Source: Myxococcales bacterium UBA1203 (GTDB lineage: Bacteria > Myxococcota > Myxococcia > Myxococcales > UBA5297). From it: a stretch of DNA of 54,914 nucleotides. Below the pieces are notes generated by a model, which searched no databases, had not been told where the DNA came from, and saw only the letters and a program-made list of their open reading frames with translations. Location: assembly GCA_002309695.1 (NCBI GenBank), contig DBXV01000011.1, forward strand, positions 18,840 through 73,753, given 5' to 3'. Every line of letters begins with the position of its first letter. The stretch's first letter is position 1. Both the position numbers and the translations under genes were made by a program. Positions 50,473 through 54,914 of the stretch are shown here, in pieces.

Positions 50473-52497
50473 TCAGGCCGCTTTCTTGGGCTGCGGCTTG
50501 GCCTTCCAGATTTTCAGGCAGAGGCAGAGGCCAATGATGGCGAAGGGCAGCATGAACCACGGCCAGTAATCCCAGCTGGCAGAGGTCAGGTAGCCCAGCG
50601 AGATGGATTGGATGGCGGTGCCCAGATAGACGAAGCCGTCGATGAGACCCACCGCCGTGGCCGCGCCCTTGGTGCCGCCGAAATCCATGGTGGCCGTGCC
50701 GCTTAAGAGGCCGTGGGTGCCGATGACCGCCAGCGAGATGAGGAAGATGACCACGCCCATGAGGAAGGGCGAATGGGTTGAGACGGGCTGGATGCGCAGC
50801 CGCCGCTCGTCGCCCGCGCGCATCACGGGCGAGGGGTCTTTGACCTGAACCGTCATGCGCTGGCCGGCCCGCTCGATTTCAAAGGTGATGAGCCCCGTGC
50901 TGACGGCGAGGTTGTCGGAAGTCGCCTGCGGCTTGGTGGAGCAGATGCTGCGCACTGTGTCCCATTTCGCCTCGCCCTCGCACTTCGCGGGAACGGCGGC
51001 GAAGGCGCGCGCCACATCGCGCCACTCTTTGAAATCGCCCTTGCCTGCCACGCTGAGGATGCGGTCGCCGGGTTTCAGAACGGACAGATCCTGCTCGGCG
51101 CCGGGGTGGATGCTGTCGATTACGGGCGAGGTGTGGCCCATCGTGAAGGACATGAAGATAATGCAGATGATGATGAGCACGTAGAAGCCGCCGGCAGCCG
51201 GAGCGCGCCGCGACTGGAAGAACATGTCGCTGACGAATCCGGCCACGTTGCCGCCGATGACGCCCGCCACGAAGAGGAGCCCGCCCCAGCCCGCCTGGAG
51301 GAAGGGCACGAGGGCGATGAGTCCGGCAGAGGCGATGAGCCAGCCTTTGCGGCGTCCTTCGAGGAATTTGATGGCGATGAAGGCGCAGACGGCAGCGATG
51401 ACGAAGAAGGGCACCACGCCCGCTGCGTTGCTCCAGTCGCCGTTCCGCATGGCGTGATGGCTGGGCAGCGAGAGGACGTTCTTGGCGAAGAACGGGTACC
51501 ACTGCATCACGCTCTGGCGGACGACGCCGGTGCACAGCTCGATGAAGGCCAGCGTGATGAGGATGGGGTTGGTGAGGATTTTCTTAAGAATGTGGCTCGT
51601 GGGCGTGTCGTCGGCCTCGCCGCTCGTGGCGTCGCCCGTGTTGAAGTCCTCAAACCCGGCCTGACTCGGGCGGTCTTTGAGGAGGAAGAGTTCGATGACG
51701 GCCAGAATGAGGAGGAGCGCGGCGGGGAAGAGGAACACCCATGGCGTCTGACGAACCGTGCTCTCGCCGGGAGCAACGCCTGCGAGGCGTCCGGCGAACT
51801 CCAGCACCCAGCCGTTGATGGTGTAGGCGAAGAAAATCCCGCTCGAAATCATCACGCCGAAGATGCCGCTGAATCCGCCGCGCTCGCGCACGTGGAACCA
51901 GCGCGAGTTGACCTTGACGATGGCCACCGCCCCGAAGCTCTGGAAATACATGTTCAGGGCGAAGAGGACGGAAAAGACGATGCGGATGGTGCTGTTGTCC
52001 GCGCTGCCCGCCGCCAGGATGACCTTGAGGTAGATGCCCATGGCGAGGTTCGCGGCCGCAGCGCCGAATGCGCCCATGAGCGAGGCTTTTTTGCCGCCGA
52101 TGGCGTCCGTCAGCGGGCCGTTCAGCAGGAAGGCAAAGCCGTAAATCAGGGTTCCCACAAAGAAGATGGAGCCGAAGTCCTCTTCCGTCATCAGAACGCC
52201 CAGAGAGTTCTTGGCGACGTTGAGGTTGTAACGCCCCATGTAGAGGAAGGCGTAGAGCAGCCCCAGGGGGAACCAGTTGAGGCCGCGCCGCAGCAGAAAT
52301 GCCTTTGAGTGTTGGGGAACGTCCGAGACGGAGGATGCCGTGGAGGACGGTGCGGAAGCGGACGCGGATGACTGCGGTGCGTCTGCGGCGGGGTCGGAAG
52401 GAGCGTCGGCGGGCGAAGAAGTTGATGCAGAGGAATCCTGCTGTGCCGCCGATGAGGGGGATGCCGTTGAGCCTGACAGAGAGGCCTCCGAGTGCAT
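50473..52497 (-). CDS. OPA/GlpT-like MFS transporter with an inserted PDZ-like domain
   Basis: 674 residues from the ATG at 52497 (GGAG five bases upstream; the longer frame to 53142 overlaps the divergent gene). After a Ser/Ala/Pro-rich N terminus of about 70 residues, the MFS core begins LLYAFLYMGRYNLNVAK, the OPA signature. The segment aligning with TM8 ends GFVSDMFFQSRR. Two extra TM helices appear between the TM7 and TM8 equivalents. Between the TM9 and TM10 equivalents a segment of about 100 residues (about 450-555) reads VIDSIHPGAEQ, LKPGDRILSVAGKGDF and LITFEIERAGQRMTV, a clear PDZ-like pattern, probably periplasmic. The C terminus resumes ATAVGLIDGFVYLGTA. Substrate (sugar phosphate or glycerol phosphate like) is inferred. 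Confidence 0.85.
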   Translation of the reverse strand: MHSEASLSGSTASPSSAAQQDSSASTSSPADAPSDPAADAPQSSASASAPSSTASSVSDVPQHSKAFLLRRGLNWFPLGLLYAFLYMGRYNLNVAKNSLGVLMTEEDFGSIFFVGTLIYGFAFLLNGPLTDAIGGKKASLMGAFGAAAANLAMGIYLKVILAAGSADNSTIRIVFSVLFALNMYFQSFGAVAIVKVNSRWFHVRERGGFSGIFGVMISSGIFFAYTINGWVLEFAGRLAGVAPGESTVRQTPWVFLFPAALLLILAVIELFLLKDRPSQAGFEDFNTGDATSGEADDTPTSHILKKILTNPILITLAFIELCTGVVRQSVMQWYPFFAKNVLSLPSHHAMRNGDWSNAAGVVPFFVIAAVCAFIAIKFLEGRRKGWLIASAGLIALVPFLQAGWGGLLFVAGVIGGNVAGFVSDMFFQSRRAPAAGGFYVLIIICIIFMSFTMGHTSPVIDSIHPGAEQDLSVLKPGDRILSVAGKGDFKEWRDVARAFAAVPAKCEGEAKWDTVRSICSTKPQATSDNLAVSTGLITFEIERAGQRMTVQVKDPSPVMRAGDERRLRIQPVSTHSPFLMGVVIFLISLAVIGTHGLLSGTATMDFGGTKGAATAVGLIDGFVYLGTAIQSISLGYLTSASWDYWPWFMLPFAIIGLCLCLKIWKAKPQPKKAA

Positions 52498-52636
52498 TTG
52501 AACTCCGAATGCGGCGCTCGCTTGGTGTGGGTCCGATTCGCGCGCCGCAACCGGCATCGGCCTCGCTCCCAACGCTTGAATATGGGCGAGGCGCCTGCCT
52601 GCGGCCCATGGGGAGTCCCCAGCTCGATTCACCGGG

Positions 52637-52673
52637 GCGCGGCCTCTATACAAACCGCCGAATGGCGGGCAAA
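52637..52673 (-). promoter_or_regulatory. Promoter of the MFS transporter gene
   Basis: Minus-strand TTTGCC/TTGCCC (52673-52667), a gap of 16-17 bases, TATAGA (52650-52645), then GGCCGCGCCCC. It is the closest to a standard -10 in the window. Confidence 0.65.
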
Positions 52674-52737
52674 CGAATGGACGGCGTCCTGTGTATCTTT
52701 TTGAAACGGTTGCGTGTGCGCGCCGCCCTTCGGGAGG

Positions 52738-52748
52738 GCTAAGGCGCC
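52738..52748 (+). promoter_or_regulatory. Candidate promoter -10/start module of the OmpA-domain gene
   Basis: GCTAAGGCGCC followed by ACTCCTTTTG, about 60 bases before the start at 52807. TTGCGT at 52710-52715 is too far away (24 bases) to be a normal -35. Confidence 0.4.
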
Positions 52749-52806
52749 ACTCCTTTTGCGCTGCTCCCCGCACCGCCTGCTTTCCTGCTTGGAGGAGAAA
52801 ACCGGA

Positions 52807-53856
52807 ATGCCTCGAAAGTTTTTGCTGGCCCTGATGACGCTGCTGATTCCCGCTCAGTGGACCTTTGAGGGCACCGCTCAGGCGGATGCCGTGGAATTCA
52901 CGCTGAAAGCGAAGATGCTGGCCGGCCAGAAGGAGACGCCCCATCTGATTCTGCGGATTAACGAGCGGCTGGAGTCCCTCAAAGTGACGCTGACGCGGGA
53001 GGACGGCGTCACCTTCGACAAGAGCTACGTCCGCGTGGAGGCCGGCGGCGAGACGCGCATCGACCTGCCTGTGGTCCGGGGCAAAAACCACCACTTCAAG
53101 GCGGCCTTCGACATCGGCATGGACGGCGAGACCCTGCACCACGAGACGGAGTTCGACGCGGAGCTCATCACCGCGCCGGAGTTCAAGGTCAGGAATGAGG
53201 ACGTGAATGTGGACGGCGGTTTTCTTTCGCTGACTTCCAGCCGCGACATCGCCCGCATCGACGTGACCGTGACGAACGACGAGGGAAAGACGGTTGCGAA
53301 GAAGTCCCAGCGCTACGGCGTGGCGCCCTCAGGAAGTCAGGTGGAGCTGCTCTGGGGGCCGACGGAAGGCCGGGTGTTCCGCATTGACCTGACCATCTAC
53401 GACACGGACGAGTTTCACTACGGACTGTCGCTGTTCCCCTGGCGCTACGAGATTCCCCACGACGAGGTGAACTTCGCCACCGGCAGCAGCGACATCGCCC
53501 CCGCCGAGAGGCCCAAGCTGGATGCGTCCCTCAAGGTGCTCAAGGAGGTTCTGCGGCGCATGGGCAGGTCGGCCAATCTCAGGCTGTTCATCGCCGGAGC
53601 CACGGACACGGTGGGCGACGCCGCTTCCAATCAGAAGCTGTCCATGGCCAGGGCCAAGTCGATCGGGCGCTATTTCCGCTCCAAAGGCGTGCGCATTCCG
53701 ATTTTTGCCGCCGGTCTGGGCGAGAACGGTCTCAAGGTGGCGACGGCCGACGAGGTGGACGAGGTGCAGAACCGGCGGGCGGACTACATCGTCAGCGTCG
53801 AGGAGCCCGTCTTCTCCGGCGGCGTTCCCCCTGTGACGTGGCAGAAAATTCCCTGA
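52807..53856 (+). CDS. OmpA C-terminal-domain envelope protein
   Basis: 349 residues from the ATG at 52807 (GGAGGAG upstream). A signal peptide precedes TAQADAVEF. The middle (about 30-215) is beta-rich with LRINERLESLKVTLTR. The C-terminal third is an OmpA-like peptidoglycan-binding domain, with VNFATGSSDIAPAERPKL, then IAGATDTVGDAASNQKLSMA and RARSI-like AKSIGRYF, ending near NRRADYIVS. Likely periplasmic and tethering the envelope to peptidoglycan; no beta-barrel is evident. Confidence 0.85.
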   Translation: MPRKFLLALMTLLIPAQWTFEGTAQADAVEFTLKAKMLAGQKETPHLILRINERLESLKVTLTREDGVTFDKSYVRVEAGGETRIDLPVVRGKNHHFKAAFDIGMDGETLHHETEFDAELITAPEFKVRNEDVNVDGGFLSLTSSRDIARIDVTVTNDEGKTVAKKSQRYGVAPSGSQVELLWGPTEGRVFRIDLTIYDTDEFHYGLSLFPWRYEIPHDEVNFATGSSDIAPAERPKLDASLKVLKEVLRRMGRSANLRLFIAGATDTVGDAASNQKLSMARAKSIGRYFRSKGVRIPIFAAGLGENGLKVATADEVDEVQNRRADYIVSVEEPVFSGGVPPVTWQKIP

Positions 53857-53877
53857 GGCATCGGCCTGGAGCGTCGC

Positions 53878-54087
53878 CTAGCTGCCGCTGTCATTGGGCG
53901 CGCCGTCCGGAACATCGGGCAGCTCGCGGGTGAAAAAGATGAACGCCATGGCGGGCCGCTTGCTCGATTCGCGCATGGCGAACTGAACGCCGTCGAACGT
54001 CCATCCCTGCCGCACCCAGGTGTTCACGGCATTTTCAATCTGGTCGTCAGTGACGAGCGACAGCTCCACGACCTTGTAGTCCAGCAT
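53878..54087 (-). CDS. DUF4177-like small protein
   Basis: 69 residues. Begins LDYKVVELSLVTDDQIENAV and continues NTWVRQGWTFDGVQFAMRES, then a hydrophobic AMAFIFFTREL. The YKVV...LN-x-x-G-x-GW pattern is that of DUF4177 small proteins. Function unknown. AAGGAG lies upstream (GGAGTCCCCC before the ATG). It ends 21 bases from the convergent OmpA-domain gene. Confidence 0.75.
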   Translation of the reverse strand: MLDYKVVELSLVTDDQIENAVNTWVRQGWTFDGVQFAMRESSKRPAMAFIFFTRELPDVPDGAPNDSGS

Positions 54088-54123
54088 GGGGGACTCCTTT
54101 TTTGAGGAGAGAGGACTGCGCCG

Positions 54124-54914
54124 TCACGAATGGGGGCAGGAACAGTCCGTTTCAGACGGCTCCGGATAGGGCAGGGGGCATTCCTTGCCCTGCCAGTTCG
54201 TGAAGAAGGTGCCGGCGTCCGTCGTCCGCAGCGTGAAGTCGGGCGAGAGCGTCACCTTGCCGAAGCCCATGGGCAGATCGACGGCGAGCTGCGGAATGGC
54301 GAGGCCCGAGGTGTGCCCCCGGAGCGCCCGAAGAATGTCCACGCCGCAGGAAAGCGGCGTCCGGAAGTGCTCGATGCCCTGAGAGAGGTCGAGCTGGTGC
54401 AGGTAGTAGGGCCGGACGCGGATGGTCAGCAGCTTCTCGAACAGCGCCTTGAGAACGCGCGCCTCCGAATTGATGCCGCGCAGCAGGACGGTCTGATTTT
54501 CGAGGGGGATGCCGTGGTCGGCGAGGAGGCCGCAGGCGCGCTCGGATGCGGGCGCAATTTCGCGGACGTGGTTGAAGTGCGTCACCACGTAGAGCGGAGC
54601 AAAACGCCGGAGCATCCGCGCGAGGTCTTCCGTCACGCGCATGGGCAGGAAGGCGGGCGTGCGCGTGCCGATGCGGATGATCTGCACGTGCGGGATGGCG
54701 CGGAGCGCTTCGAGGATGTGTGAGAGGCGCTCGTCCGAGAGGAGAAACGGGTCGCCGCCGGAGATGAGCACGTCGCGGATTTCGCTGTGACTGCGAATGT
54801 AGGCGATGGCCTCGGGGAGAAATCCGGCTTCGGGCGCGGCGTGGAGCTCAGCGCGGCAGTTCTCGTCCCTGTGGCCCGTTCCCCCGGCGATGCGCCGCCG
54901 CGTGCAGTGGCGGA
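54124..54914 (-). CDS. Lysine-2,3-aminomutase-type radical SAM enzyme, C-terminal part (5' truncated by window)
   Basis: About 262 residues visible; the frame runs off the window end. The first residues, RHCTRRR, contain the last Cys of the CxxxCxxC iron-sulphur motif. VLISGGDPFLLSDERLSHIL is the GGD/SAM-binding region, and IIRIGTRTPAFLPMRVTEDL, VTHFNHVREI and NQTVLLRGIN are KamA-family blocks. The C-terminal FFTNWQGKECPLPYPEP is typical. It could be a lysine 2,3-aminomutase or the EF-P modifying EpmB-like enzyme; the missing N terminus prevents a decision. Confidence 0.9.
   Translation of the reverse strand, partial: RHCTRRRIAGGTGHRDENCRAELHAAPEAGFLPEAIAYIRSHSEIRDVLISGGDPFLLSDERLSHILEALRAIPHVQIIRIGTRTPAFLPMRVTEDLARMLRRFAPLYVVTHFNHVREIAPASERACGLLADHGIPLENQTVLLRGINSEARVLKALFEKLLTIRVRPYYLHQLDLSQGIEHFRTPLSCGVDILRALRGHTSGLAIPQLAVDLPMGFGKVTLSPDFTLRTTDAGTFFTNWQGKECPLPYPEPSETDCSCPHS

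Larger units (their letters stand above)
52498..52806. other. Divergent promoter region between the MFS and OmpA-domain genes
   Basis: 309 bases. They carry the MFS promoter (52637-52673, minus) and the OmpA-gene start module (52738-52748, plus). No gene is evident. Confidence 0.6.

Noticed and set aside
52498..53142. N-terminal extension of the MFS frame
   Set aside because: It would overlap the start of the divergent OmpA-domain gene and both promoters; a good ribosome site exists at 52497.

Overview
The window is a high-GC, densely coded chromosomal segment from a Gram-negative bacterium. Evidence for a Gram-negative envelope includes lipoproteins with lipoboxes, a LolA-like chaperone, an OmpA-domain protein, a YidC with a large periplasmic domain, and a periplasm-facing exporter. 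Several traits point towards the Myxococcota / former deltaproteobacterial side: a receiver-DUF4388 regulator, a Cys-rich protein with the CGDGIVNNGE-type repeat common in myxobacteria, and promoters whose -10 boxes read TAAGGG/TAGAAG rather than TATAAT, resembling the Myxococcus vegA type. The taxonomic placement is inference. No rRNA or tRNA gene, CRISPR array, IS element or replication origin was found.

Layout. 1-9.9 kb: the 3' end of aspS, a Tim44-like/zinc-ribbon/TerB membrane protein, a His-rich CDF metal exporter, a large unrecognised membrane protein, and an orphan cheY-cheA pair. 10-18 kb: glnS, a 1173-residue degenerate-receiver/DUF4388/TPR membrane regulator, a two-TM protein, and mnmE. 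18.2-20.7 kb: three tandem paralogous membrane proteins of unknown function. 20.8-27.8 kb (minus strand): panC, rpiB, then a fatty-acid/ribosome cluster reading yceD-rpmF-fabH-fabD-acpP-fabF, which lacks plsX and fabG. 27.6-34.2 kb (minus strand): an acyl carrier protein, a LolA-like protein, an MMPL exporter and a DUF3261-type lipoprotein (the export module known from aryl-polyene-type clusters), translationally coupled to priA, then slyX. 34.6-38.7 kb: a lipoprotein, a zinc-ribbon/RDD protein, rluD and a small conserved gene. 39-42 kb: the classical rpmH-rnpA-yidD-yidC operon. 42-50.5 kb: a more accessory stretch with an Rpn/PD-(D/E)XK-type nuclease, an archaeal-like valS, a long mosaic surface lipoprotein (collagen-like/DUF7151-like/Cys-rich/lamin-tail) and an AAA+ DUF4143 ATPase preceded by three 18-bp palindromes spaced exactly 32 bp apart. 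50.5-54.9 kb: an OPA/GlpT-like MFS transporter with an inserted PDZ-like domain, an OmpA-domain protein, a DUF4177-like protein and the 3' part of a lysine-2,3-aminomutase-type radical SAM enzyme.

Most transcription units end in recognisable GC-hairpin/T-tract terminators, listed individually. At least seven units start with a shared promoter architecture: TTGAC/TTGCG, a 16-18 bp gap, a TA-purine-rich -10 fused to GCGCC, and usually a downstream CTTTTT. Seven more units show only the -10/GCGCC part. The most promising leads for something new are the palindrome array with its ATPase, the PDZ-bearing MFS transporter, the mosaic lipoprotein, the tandem paralogue trio and the common promoter module.
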